From the NCBI RefSeq assembly GCF_023634025.1, contig NZ_JALJCW010000001.1:541501-605500 (forward strand): 64,000 nucleotides of DNA. Reading direction: 5' to 3'. Origin of the DNA: Hanstruepera flava. GTDB lineage: Bacteria > Bacteroidota > Bacteroidia > Flavobacteriales > Flavobacteriaceae. The notes beneath the pieces were generated by a model that was not told the origin of the DNA, did not search any database, and saw only the letters and a list, made by a program, of their open reading frames with translations. Below, piece by piece: positions 55,145-64,000 of the stretch. The translations under genes and the position numbers were made by a program. Each line of letters starts with the position of its first letter. The stretch's first letter is position 1.

Positions 55145-55177
55145 ATGAAAAAGCAGAAGAATATTCTTCTGCTTTAA
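55145..55177 (-). terminator. intrinsic terminator of gyrB
   Basis: A perfect 26-bp palindrome, AAAGCAGAAGAAT and its complement, at 55150-55175 is followed on the minus strand by a T run, 22 bp after the gyrB stop. Confidence 0.85.
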
Positions 55178-55196
55178 CACTAATTATTTGAAGCTC

Positions 55197-57257
<2,061 letters not shown>

Positions 57258-57365
57258 TTATTTTTATTAACATTTGTTAATTACTCAAAAATGGCTTAAA
57301 TCGCCTAAAAAGTGCCTTAAAACAGATTTTGAAGTTTTTTAACACTCCTTGAAAATTGATAAAAT

Positions 57366-57390
57366 ACAAAAACGCTTTATAGCGGTTTTA
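57366..57390 (-). terminator. possible terminator of the CPBP operon
   Basis: On the minus strand AAAcCGC and GCGTTTTT form a short imperfect stem with a T run, 40 bp after the CPBP stop. The stem has a bulge, so the call is weak. The rest of the 290-bp gap to gyrB shows only AT-rich sequence and the gyrB leader. Confidence 0.4.
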
Positions 57391-57426
57391 ACGCGTTTAT
57401 AGTTTGATGGAATTACATTAAAAAAA

Positions 57427-58245
57427 TTATGTTTTGCTTCGAAAAAAAAGTAAAACATTCCATTTCCAAATCAGAAATGTTACCAGTAAATAAAAGCCAT
57501 TGAATAACATTAACATGGAGATAAAAGGTGTCCACGTATCAAACATAACCGTGTTGGGAATAAAAAAGATACTCTCACCTGAAATATCACTACTAATTAA
57601 ATGACGTGTAGCCCAATTATTACCCAAGTGAAGACCAATAGGAAAATAGAGCGTTTTAGATTTTAACAATCCTGTGGCAAATAACAAATGTCCTACAGGT
57701 ATTGAAACGCTTAACATAACAATCATACCCAAATTACTCAACACGCCTTCATCTAACACATGAATGAGTGTAAATAAGATAGAAAAAATTACGTTGGCTA
57801 TAACCACATTGGATACTTCAATCGTTTTTTTAAACAAGTAACCTCTAAATAATAATTCTTCAGTGGCGACTTGTGGTAAAATAAAATAGAACGCGTACAA
57901 TAGTGTTGAATAATCTATTGAAACTGACAATTCAAAGGTTTCACCAACCAATAAAGCTCTTAAATATTTAGCCCCAAAAAAGGCAAAAGCTCCGATTAAA
58001 ACACCAAGCGGCAGAAACAATAAATTCCTTAAACTAAAATTTAATCCAATAGTTTTTAATGTTTTCCCTTCTCCTTTATACAAAAACCAAGTAGCTATAA
58101 ATAAAAGTATTGGTGTCGTATAAGGAAAATACTGTTTAACTACGCCAACATTGATGAACAAGCTTAAGGCTAAGGCAACCACAAATAATAATATTGCCAA
58201 AACAAATCTTGAAGCATTTGGGTAGTTTTTTATAACCTTTTTCAT
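57427..58245 (-). CDS. CPBP family intramembrane protease
   Basis: The 272-residue protein has about eight membrane helices and the CPBP/CAAX motifs ATEELLFRGYLF (EExxxR, residues 129-134), FTLIHVLDEG (FxxxH) and IGLHLGNNWATR (HxxxN). These residues form the metal-free or metal-dependent active site of CAAX-type proteases such as Rce1. Bacterial members act in peptide maturation or bacteriocin self-immunity. Its start overlaps the stop of the second CPBP gene by 4 bases, so it is the last gene of a three-gene unit with an HTH regulator. Confidence 0.85.
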   Translation of the reverse strand: MKKVIKNYPNASRFVLAILLFVVALALSLFINVGVVKQYFPYTTPILLFIATWFLYKGEGKTLKTIGLNFSLRNLLFLPLGVLIGAFAFFGAKYLRALLVGETFELSVSIDYSTLLYAFYFILPQVATEELLFRGYLFKKTIEVSNVVIANVIFSILFTLIHVLDEGVLSNLGMIVMLSVSIPVGHLLFATGLLKSKTLYFPIGLHLGNNWATRHLISSDISGESIFFIPNTVMFDTWTPFISMLMLFNGFYLLVTFLIWKWNVLLFFRSKT

Positions 58246-58952
58246 GATAGTTTGCTTTCAGTTTGTGAATACAACTTTGTCTTCAATAAAAACTTCAGAC
58301 AAATCAACGTAGCTACAGAAGGAAACAAGCCTTTAAACAAATTAAAAAACAACCAATTCCAATCGTTAACATCTATACTTGATACTTTCTGAAAGAAAAT
58401 TTCACCATAAGGTTGTGATTCAAAAAAACAAGCGTTTATTAAATTCACACCTAAATGAAACCCTAAACCCGTCATTATAGATTTTGTTTTATAAAATGTA
58501 TAAGCCCAGACGTATCCTGTAAAACCCGTTACAACCAAAACATACGACAAAAGAATTAGCCTTCCTTCAATAATACCATATGAAAACCAATGATACACAC
58601 CAAACATGATAGCCGATAACCAAATGGCTTTTACAGAACCTATTCTTTGAATTAAAATATACAGTATAGCACCTCTAAAAATCAAGTCTTCAGTTAACGC
58701 TGACTTTAAATGATATATAAAAGCATTGAAAAACGTGGCGTAATCTATTGCCTTTGACTTCCACTCTACATTTAAAATTTGGGTTTCGATATAAATGTTT
58801 ATCAACACAATAAGGGTAATGACTAAAAAACCAATTACCAATTGACCCAATCTATTTAGGTTTGGAATAATGCCTAAAACATCGATATTTTTTTTCTCAA
58901 TAAAGCGTAGAAGCGCCCATGAGATTACTATTATTATTAATAATCCTAACAT
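58242..58952 (-). CDS. CPBP family intramembrane protease with EDxxxR variant
   Basis: The 236-residue multi-helix protein has the CPBP pattern, but the first motif reads LTEDLIFRGAIL (Glu88-Asp89...Arg93), so the second Glu is Asp. FGVYHWFSYG supplies the next His and GLGFHLGVNLI the last His/Asn. The change is conservative, so activity is uncertain but possible. It lies between the HTH-DUF4870 regulator (23 bp upstream) and the canonical CPBP gene (4-bp overlap). Confidence 0.8.
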   Translation of the reverse strand: MLGLLIIIVISWALLRFIEKKNIDVLGIIPNLNRLGQLVIGFLVITLIVLINIYIETQILNVEWKSKAIDYATFFNAFIYHLKSALTEDLIFRGAILYILIQRIGSVKAIWLSAIMFGVYHWFSYGIIEGRLILLSYVLVVTGFTGYVWAYTFYKTKSIMTGLGFHLGVNLINACFFESQPYGEIFFQKVSSIDVNDWNWLFFNLFKGLFPSVATLICLKFLLKTKLYSQTESKLS

Positions 58953-58975
58953 TTGAAATACGTTTTAAATTAAAG

Positions 58976-59545
58976 TTACACCTCTTTTGGTTTCAAAAAA
59001 GGGATTGAAAATGGATACTTAAAAGTCCCTGTTTGCAGTGATCTTGAGATATTGTATATCGTGGTGATGATACCAAAAAGCACAATCGTTCCAGAAATAA
59101 AAAAATTATAACCTGGAATAATAAAAAAGGACAATAATGACAAAATGAACAGCAAGGCCATTGTCCCATGAAAATTTACAACAGCTCTACCATGGGCATC
59201 ATATACCTTGCTATCTTCAGCTTTATGAATCCAAAGAAATAGCGGAAACAAAATACTACCAAATGGAATGATTAATCCTAAAAAAGGAGAACCATGAAGT
59301 AACAACATCCATTTGCGTTGTATGACTTCCTCTTTGGGATCTTCAAGAATTAACAATTCGTCAATCTCAATTTCAAGGCCTGCTGCCAATAATTTCACCG
59401 TTTGAAGATGCGGTTGTACATCACCTTTTTCTATACGCTGAATGGTTCTAACCGTAACAGTAGTTTTATCAGAAAGTTGCTCTTGCGTATATCCTTTTAG
59501 CTTTCGCTGATAGGTTAAATTTTCGCTTAAAGAATTTTTATTCAT
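58976..59545 (-). CDS. HTH regulator fused to DUF4870 membrane domain
   Basis: The 189-residue protein has an N-terminal Cro/C1-type HTH (LSENLTYQRKLKGYTQEQLS, then TVTVRTIQRIEKGDVQPHLQ, residues 5-60) joined to a DUF4870 membrane domain of three to four helices with the mark KVYDAHGRAVVNFHGTMALL (Asp/His-Gly and Asn-Phe). The regulator is thus membrane-tethered. It heads the CPBP unit. A 14-bp palindrome lies 53 bp upstream beside a TAGATTTG -7 box, so autoregulation is plausible. Confidence 0.85.
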   Translation of the reverse strand: MNKNSLSENLTYQRKLKGYTQEQLSDKTTVTVRTIQRIEKGDVQPHLQTVKLLAAGLEIEIDELLILEDPKEEVIQRKWMLLLHGSPFLGLIIPFGSILFPLFLWIHKAEDSKVYDAHGRAVVNFHGTMALLFILSLLSFFIIPGYNFFISGTIVLFGIITTIYNISRSLQTGTFKYPFSIPFLKPKEV

Positions 59546-59565
59546 TTTTGATTATTTTTCTGGTA

Positions 59566-59573
59566 CAAATCTA
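59566..59573 (-). promoter_or_regulatory. possible -7 box of the HTH-CPBP unit
   Basis: TAGATTTG on the minus strand matches TAnnTTTG, 20 bp before the regulator start. The -33 region reads GTTAAAA rather than TTG. Confidence 0.45.
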
Positions 59574-59597
59574 CTTCATGTAATTGGATTTTAACAC

Positions 59598-59611
59598 GAC
59601 ATTTAAATGTC
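59598..59611. promoter_or_regulatory. candidate operator palindrome
   Basis: GACATTTAAATGTC is a perfect 14-bp palindrome just upstream of the predicted promoter; a related half site TGTCATTT follows at 59619-59626. Confidence 0.45.
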
Positions 59612-59777
59612 ACCTAGCTGTCATTTGTAAGTATCATAAGGGTTAGAGGGGACAAACATCTTTATTTTATGATTTCTGTTGTTAAAATGAAATCTCTAAA
59701 GGTATTTATTTTCCAAGAGGAGTGATATACGTATGTGGCGAAAGAATTTAATCATTTATATAAATTTCAAGTTAGTT

Positions 59778-60539
59778 CTAATATTCATCTAAATAGCTCT
59801 CTAAATAATTAATCATATCTTCTGTTTTATCCTTAATTGACCTTTTATATTCTCCTATAATAAGGTACATCAAACTTTTAGCTGTAATCATGGTCAACAT
59901 AGTATCCAGAATTTCTTTATCAGACTTATTTTTCCAATATTGATCCAAAAGAGGACCTCTAACTACATAGTCGTCTAAACGTGAATTTTCACTTTGCACA
60001 GTAACTATATCTGAATATTTCGTTTGGTTATTCAAATAAATGGATACGTTCTGATCCATTATACGCAAACCCTTTATCTGTTCAGCATTATGGGTCAAAA
60101 TTTTGTTTTTTAAGTCTTGATCAAAATCATCAATACGACCTGTACTTAATAAAGAAGTAATGGTATTTCTGTTTAAGGTGTTACTTGGATCGAAAAAAGG
60201 GGAATACTCATATCGAGCAATACGCCTTGCAGAATCAATTGTGGCTAAAGGATGTGATAATCGCAATCTAAAATCTTTTAACCTATTATGATCTTGATCT
60301 ATATAACCAAGGTCTTCACGTAGCTGTAATGTGTCCTTTTTTAAATCTGAAATTAATGATTCAAGCGCTATCTTTACAGCTACTTTACTTTTTCTTTTCT
60401 CATTCCAATTGTTAATCTGCAACGCAATGAGAATACCAATAACCACAAGTATAATCTCACCAATAGCGTATTTAAAATATTTGGATGTTTTATTTTCCAT
60501 AAGGAGTGATTTACGAATATGACGGAAGAATTTAATCAT
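59778..60539 (-). CDS. DUF6090 family membrane-anchored protein
   Basis: The 253-residue protein opens MIKFFRHIRKSLLMENKTSK and has one membrane helix (EIILVVIGILIALQINNWNE, residues about 28-47), then a long soluble, mostly helical part. This N-terminus is the DUF6090 hallmark in Bacteroidota. The C-terminal part shows SLISDLKKDTLQLREDLGYI and LSTGRIDDF, the helix patterns also seen in its neighbour. Function unknown. It lies 38 bp after a paralogue on the same strand, indicating tandem duplication. The 230 bp downstream, before the HTH gene, hold that gene's promoter region. Confidence 0.8.
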   Translation of the reverse strand: MIKFFRHIRKSLLMENKTSKYFKYAIGEIILVVIGILIALQINNWNEKRKSKVAVKIALESLISDLKKDTLQLREDLGYIDQDHNRLKDFRLRLSHPLATIDSARRIARYEYSPFFDPSNTLNRNTITSLLSTGRIDDFDQDLKNKILTHNAEQIKGLRIMDQNVSIYLNNQTKYSDIVTVQSENSRLDDYVVRGPLLDQYWKNKSDKEILDTMLTMITAKSLMYLIIGEYKRSIKDKTEDMINYLESYLDEY

Positions 60540-60577
60540 GATTATACATTTTAACTATAGAAACAAAAACTTACAGA

Positions 60578-61321
60578 TTAATCCTCATAGGTTTCGCATT
60601 CCCTTATAATTTCGTTATGCAATTGTTTGGCGTCCTTATAGAATCTCAAAATAAATCTATTCTGAAAAACCCTATTTATCAAAACATTCTCATAGGATTT
60701 TAATTTAAGAAGCCCCTCATTAGAACCTTCAAAATTTGAAATATCGTAGCCGTATGGATTACTTGAAATTAAGTTTTTCACAATAGCATGTTCTTCCAAA
60801 TACTCAAAATACTTTTTTCCTCCCGAAATATAGAAATCGTACCAGCTTAACAAATTACTGTAAAAACTTTCCCACTCAATCAATCGCTCCTTTAAATCAT
60901 TATTGGAAAGCTTCGAAAGTTTTCCTGAATTCTTTATGTTACTTAAAGTGTATAGGCTAGGATCCCAAACTGACATTCTGAAGGTCATCGCAATAAGGCT
61001 ATCAACTTTCTTTAAATCACCTTCCATGTATTCTGGACCAGTATGGTCTAATAAAACATTTCCCGCATTAATAAACGCTTCCACATTACGCATATTAGAC
61101 TCAAGATCGATTACGTTCTTCTGGAATTCTAGCTTAAGACTGGCTATGGTTGCTTTTTCTTCTTTTAAGGTTTTTCTACCTTCATTCCAATTGTTGATTT
61201 GGAGCGCAATGAGAATACCAATAACCACAAGAATGATTTCGCCCAAAGCATACAGTAAGTATTTAGAAAACTTGTTTTCTGATAAAAGGCGTTGACGTAT
61301 TTTTCTGAAGAATTTAATCAT
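60578..61321 (-). CDS. DUF6090 family membrane-anchored protein, paralogue
   Basis: From ATG 61321 the 247-residue product begins MIKFFRKIRQRLLSENKFSK and has the same helix (EIILVVIGILIALQINNWNE) as the gene at 59778. The in-frame extension to 61396 would add 25 unconserved residues and is rejected. The two proteins then diverge, sharing ASLKLEFQKN/SLISDLKKD and the NSGKLSKLSNNDLKERL/TGRIDDFDQDLKNKI patterns. Function unknown. Co-oriented with its paralogue, 38 bp apart. Confidence 0.8.
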   Translation of the reverse strand: MIKFFRKIRQRLLSENKFSKYLLYALGEIILVVIGILIALQINNWNEGRKTLKEEKATIASLKLEFQKNVIDLESNMRNVEAFINAGNVLLDHTGPEYMEGDLKKVDSLIAMTFRMSVWDPSLYTLSNIKNSGKLSKLSNNDLKERLIEWESFYSNLLSWYDFYISGGKKYFEYLEEHAIVKNLISSNPYGYDISNFEGSNEGLLKLKSYENVLINRVFQNRFILRFYKDAKQLHNEIIRECETYED

Positions 61322-61368
61322 ATAATTTGGCTGGTTAATGTCTAAATATAAGTAATTTATAAAATAAA

Positions 61369-61396
61369 AAAAGCCAGTTTTGAAACTGACTTTCAA
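61369..61396 (-). terminator. terminator after the OM protein gene
   Basis: On the minus strand AAAGTCAG and CTGGCTTT pair (one G-U) and are followed by seven Ts, 22 bp after the stop at 61418. Confidence 0.65.
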
Positions 61397-61417
61397 TTAT
61401 TTATCAATAAATAAAAC

Positions 61418-62182
61418 TTAAAAGGTTTTTATTACTCTTAATACTGCTGAAGCTTCAGTTTCTGAATCTTCAAATCTTGGACCAATTCCAAATTGAAATG
61501 CCAAACCACTATCAAACTCGTAATGCATTTGAGGTAATATTAAAAGTGACATCTCATTATCATCTCTTCCCTGTAACGTAGGATCTGTATTATTTAGTTC
61601 TAAACCAAATACTACATGCTCATTTAAATTAGCAAAAAGTGAAGCATTCAACAAAATAGTTTCTTTTTTATCTGGTGCATCAGATCCTGCTTCCAACATG
61701 ACACCAAAAAGACCTAGCGTGCTCCATGTTTTATTAAACCTATAGGCTGGCACATACAGAATGCTAAATTCGGTTATATTATCATGAAGCATGGTTTCAC
61801 CAATTACTTGTAAACCATGAATATATTTGTTGTTTTTAGATTGCCCAATAGTCCATTGAACAGCCATTTTTACAGCCTCCAATTCAAAATTTTCAAAAGG
61901 CAATTCTAATTCTACAGCAAAACTATCAAATATAGCATACTCTACTTCTGGCGCCCATTCTACTTCTCTTGATGAAATATTATTAATAGGAAAATCTGCA
62001 AGCGCATTAATTTCCAGTTCACCTTTTTTTGCACCTAAACCACGCACCAAATCAAACATAAGAGGTTCGGGAATATCAATGGATTCTTGATTAAGATTTT
62101 CTTGTGCAATAATTTCATTATGACAACTAAATAAGGCAATAAAAATTCCCAAAAAGCCGAATAACTTATTAGATTTTACCAT
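61418..62182 (-). CDS. exported beta-barrel-like protein
   Basis: The 254-residue protein has an N-terminal signal (NKLFGFLGIFIALFSCHNEI); the Cys suggests either a lipoprotein or cleavage at IIAQ. The mature part alternates hydrophobic and polar residues in barrel-like strands (YIHGLQVIGETML, FSILYVPAYRF, LAFQFGIGPRFED) and ends SAVLRVIKTF with a terminal Phe, the outer-membrane sorting signal. No specific family is recognised. It is upstream of the DUF6090 pair but separated from it by a terminator. Confidence 0.65.
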   Translation of the reverse strand: MVKSNKLFGFLGIFIALFSCHNEIIAQENLNQESIDIPEPLMFDLVRGLGAKKGELEINALADFPINNISSREVEWAPEVEYAIFDSFAVELELPFENFELEAVKMAVQWTIGQSKNNKYIHGLQVIGETMLHDNITEFSILYVPAYRFNKTWSTLGLFGVMLEAGSDAPDKKETILLNASLFANLNEHVVFGLELNNTDPTLQGRDDNEMSLLILPQMHYEFDSGLAFQFGIGPRFEDSETEASAVLRVIKTF

Positions 62183-62225
62183 AATTACACATAAAATTTA
62201 AAGTAAAGATACTTCATTTTAAAAA

Positions 62226-62254
62226 TAAAAAAACCAACACATTTGTTGGTTTTA
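62226..62254 (-). terminator. intrinsic terminator of asnB
   Basis: On the minus strand AAACCAAC and GTTGGTTT form an 8-bp stem, followed by seven Ts, 5 bp after the asnB stop. Confidence 0.8.
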
Positions 62255-62258
62255 ATAA

Positions 62259-63947
62259 TTAATAAGCATCATCATGTACTTTCGCAACAGCTCGACCACT
62301 TGGGTCGTTCATGTTCTTGAAAGCTTCATCCCACTCCAATGCAATTTTTGTGCTACAAGCCACACTTGGTTCTTGAGGCACACTTAATGCAGCCGCATCG
62401 CTAGGAAAATGTTCTTCAAAAATGGAGCGGTAGTAAAACTCCTCTTTGTTTTGTGGTGTTTGTATAGGGAACCTAAAGTGTGCATTTGACATTTGTTCGT
62501 CTGAAATCTCACTATCCACTAATTCTTTAAGCGTATCAATCCAACTGTAACCCACACCATCACTAAACTGTTCTTTTTGTCGCCATGCCACACTTTCTGG
62601 CAACATATCCTCAAAAGCCTTACGGATGACCCATTTTTCCGTAGCCTGTCTTGAGCGTGAGTCGATAGGATCACCATTAATCATTTTGTCTTCTGGGTTG
62701 ATTCGCATAGCGACATCTATAAATTCTTTATCCAAAAACGGTACACGACCCTCTATTCCCCAGGCTGCCAAACTTTTATTCGCCCGTAAACAATCGTATT
62801 GGTGCAATTTACTTAATTTACGAACCGTTTCTTCATGAAATTCTTGAGCATTTGGTGCTTTGTGAAAATAAAGATAACCACCAAACAACTCGTCTGCTCC
62901 TTCACCAGACAGCACCATTTTAATTCCCATAGATTTTATAACTCGTGCCATTAAATACATAGGTGTACTGGCACGAATGGTTGTAATATCATAGGTTTCT
63001 AAATTGTAAATCACATCACGAATCGCGTCAAGCCCTTCTTGAATGGTAAATTTAATTTCATGGTGAACCGTACCAATATGATCTGCCACTTTCTTCGCCG
63101 CTGCTAAATCTGGAGAACCTTCCAATCCAACCGAGAAACTATGCAGTTGTGGCCACCAAGCCTGTTCTTTATCATCGGCTTCAACACGACGTTCAGAATA
63201 TTTTTTTGCAATAGCCGAAGTAACTGAAGAATCCAAACCACCGGACAATAGTACACCATAAGGCACATCGCTCATAAGCTGTCTATGTACAGCGTCTTCA
63301 AGTGCTTGTCTAATTTCAGCAATTTCTGTTTGGTTATCCTTAACGGCTTCAAAATCTTCCCAGTCCCGTTTATACCATTTTACAAATTCTCCATCTCTAC
63401 TACTCATATAGTGCCCAGGTGGAAACAATTCAATTTTAGAGCAATATCCTTCTAATGCTTTCAACTCTGACGCAACATAAAACGTTCCATGTTTATCCCA
63501 ACCTATATATAAAGGAATAATACCCATATGATCACGGGCAACAAAATACTCGTCTCTTTCAACATCGTATATTGCAAAACCAAAAATACCACTAAGTTCA
63601 TCAACAAAGTCAGTCCCTTTTTCTTGATATAAAGCCAAAATAACTTCGCAGTCACTTTGAGTTTGGAATTGGTATTTTCCTTTAAATTGAGAACGTAATG
63701 ATCTATGGTTATAAATCTCACCATTTGCAGCTAGTATTAATTTTTTATCCTCACTAAACAATGGTTGTTTACCAGAAGCTGGATCCACAATAGCCAATCT
63801 TTCGTGAGCCATTATCACTTTATCGTCACTGTAAATACCGCTCCAATCTGGACCTCTATGACGAATTTTTTTTGCCATTTCTAAAACTTGAGGTCTTAAA
63901 TCTTCTGTTTTTTGTTTTAAATCAAACGCACAAACAATTCCACACAT
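62259..63947 (-). CDS. asnB: asparagine synthetase B, glutamine-hydrolysing
   Basis: The enzyme makes asparagine from aspartate, glutamine and ATP. The 562-residue protein begins MCGIVCAFD, with Cys2 as the glutaminase nucleophile, and has the N-terminal Ntn domain (RHRGPDWSGIY, ANGEIYNHRSL) and the ATP pyrophosphatase loop LLSGGLDSSVTSAIA (about residue 235), followed by SGEGADELFGGYLYF. Length and motifs match E. coli AsnB. It is near the window's right edge, transcribed leftward. A CATATTTG box in the 50-bp upstream leader is one base off the -7 consensus. Confidence 0.96.
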   Translation of the reverse strand: MCGIVCAFDLKQKTEDLRPQVLEMAKKIRHRGPDWSGIYSDDKVIMAHERLAIVDPASGKQPLFSEDKKLILAANGEIYNHRSLRSQFKGKYQFQTQSDCEVILALYQEKGTDFVDELSGIFGFAIYDVERDEYFVARDHMGIIPLYIGWDKHGTFYVASELKALEGYCSKIELFPPGHYMSSRDGEFVKWYKRDWEDFEAVKDNQTEIAEIRQALEDAVHRQLMSDVPYGVLLSGGLDSSVTSAIAKKYSERRVEADDKEQAWWPQLHSFSVGLEGSPDLAAAKKVADHIGTVHHEIKFTIQEGLDAIRDVIYNLETYDITTIRASTPMYLMARVIKSMGIKMVLSGEGADELFGGYLYFHKAPNAQEFHEETVRKLSKLHQYDCLRANKSLAAWGIEGRVPFLDKEFIDVAMRINPEDKMINGDPIDSRSRQATEKWVIRKAFEDMLPESVAWRQKEQFSDGVGYSWIDTLKELVDSEISDEQMSNAHFRFPIQTPQNKEEFYYRSIFEEHFPSDAAALSVPQEPSVACSTKIALEWDEAFKNMNDPSGRAVAKVHDDAY

Positions 63948-64000
63948 AATTCTATTTGTTTATTATAAATTAATAACAAATATGATTCATTTAGTTTATA

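Noticed and set aside
58242-58952. Dead CPBP pseudogene because of the Asp in the first motif
   Set aside because: The frame is intact, other active-site positions are present and Glu to Asp is conservative.

Overview
The window is an AT-rich chromosomal segment of a member of the Bacteroidota, very probably family Flavobacteriaceae. The evidence is convergent. Type IX secretion (T9SS) sorting domains sit on two secreted proteins. SecD and SecF are fused into one protein. Glutamine synthetase is the type III form. Promoters follow the TTG-N19..21-TAnnTTTG pattern. Several protein families are typical of the phylum (DUF3078, DUF4293, DUF3667, DUF6090, DUF4412, BT_3928-type). Rho carries a long disordered insert, and Shine-Dalgarno sequences are largely absent. 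No rRNA operon, phage, insertion sequence or CRISPR array is visible. Most of the window is core genome.

Layout. 1-4.1 kb: a small conserved protein, a cytoplasmic BtuF-like protein, pyrF, prfA, and on the other strand a 95-residue membrane protein coupled to an ABC ATPase. 4.1-12.4 kb: B12-dependent ribonucleotide reductase, a purM cluster with two outer-membrane proteins, a 45-residue secreted peptide gene, and type III glutamine synthetase. 12.5-18.4 kb: a Ca/Na antiporter, a BlaI/BlaR1-like regulator-protease pair with a clear double operator, and a secreted T9SS nuclease. 18.4-25.1 kb: a 50-residue basic protein, tRNA-Arg, and a long leftward run DUF1599 - BT_3928 - DppB-type permease - small proteins - tpiA - prmA - clpS. 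25.2-34.4 kb: folP - lipoprotein - cdaA - DUF3667 rightward, then an ABC exporter and truA leftward, a phosphoesterase, a Cys-rich lipoprotein and rho. 34.5-39.2 kb: a tRNA-Glu-rpsT unit, proS, and a Trp/Gly/Tyr-rich lipoprotein paired with a FadL-like porin. 39.2-45.2 kb: a giant T9SS surface protein with nine exact-length 77-residue repeats. 45.4-49.5 kb: folE, cysS, yidD, lgt and DUF192. 49.5-57.1 kb: secDF, a periplasmic protein with a SecD-like stretch, a DUF4412 protein, mdh and gyrB. 57.4-64 kb: an HTH regulator with two CPBP membrane proteases, two DUF6090 paralogues, an outer-membrane protein and asnB.

The genes serve nucleotide synthesis (pyrF, purM, nrdJ, folP, folE), translation (prfA, rpsT, proS, cysS, truA, prmA, two tRNAs), nitrogen assimilation (glnN, asnB), c-di-AMP signalling (cdaA), protein export and lipoprotein maturation (secDF, yidD, lgt), and surface display. 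No large novel system stands out. The most interesting details are small: a rearranged 3' end of yidD, a SecD-like stand-alone protein beside secDF, the double BlaI-type operator over a consensus promoter, a terminator-like hairpin in the gyrB leader, a duplicated terminator flanking a Cys-rich lipoprotein gene, and a minimal two-gene ABC unit.
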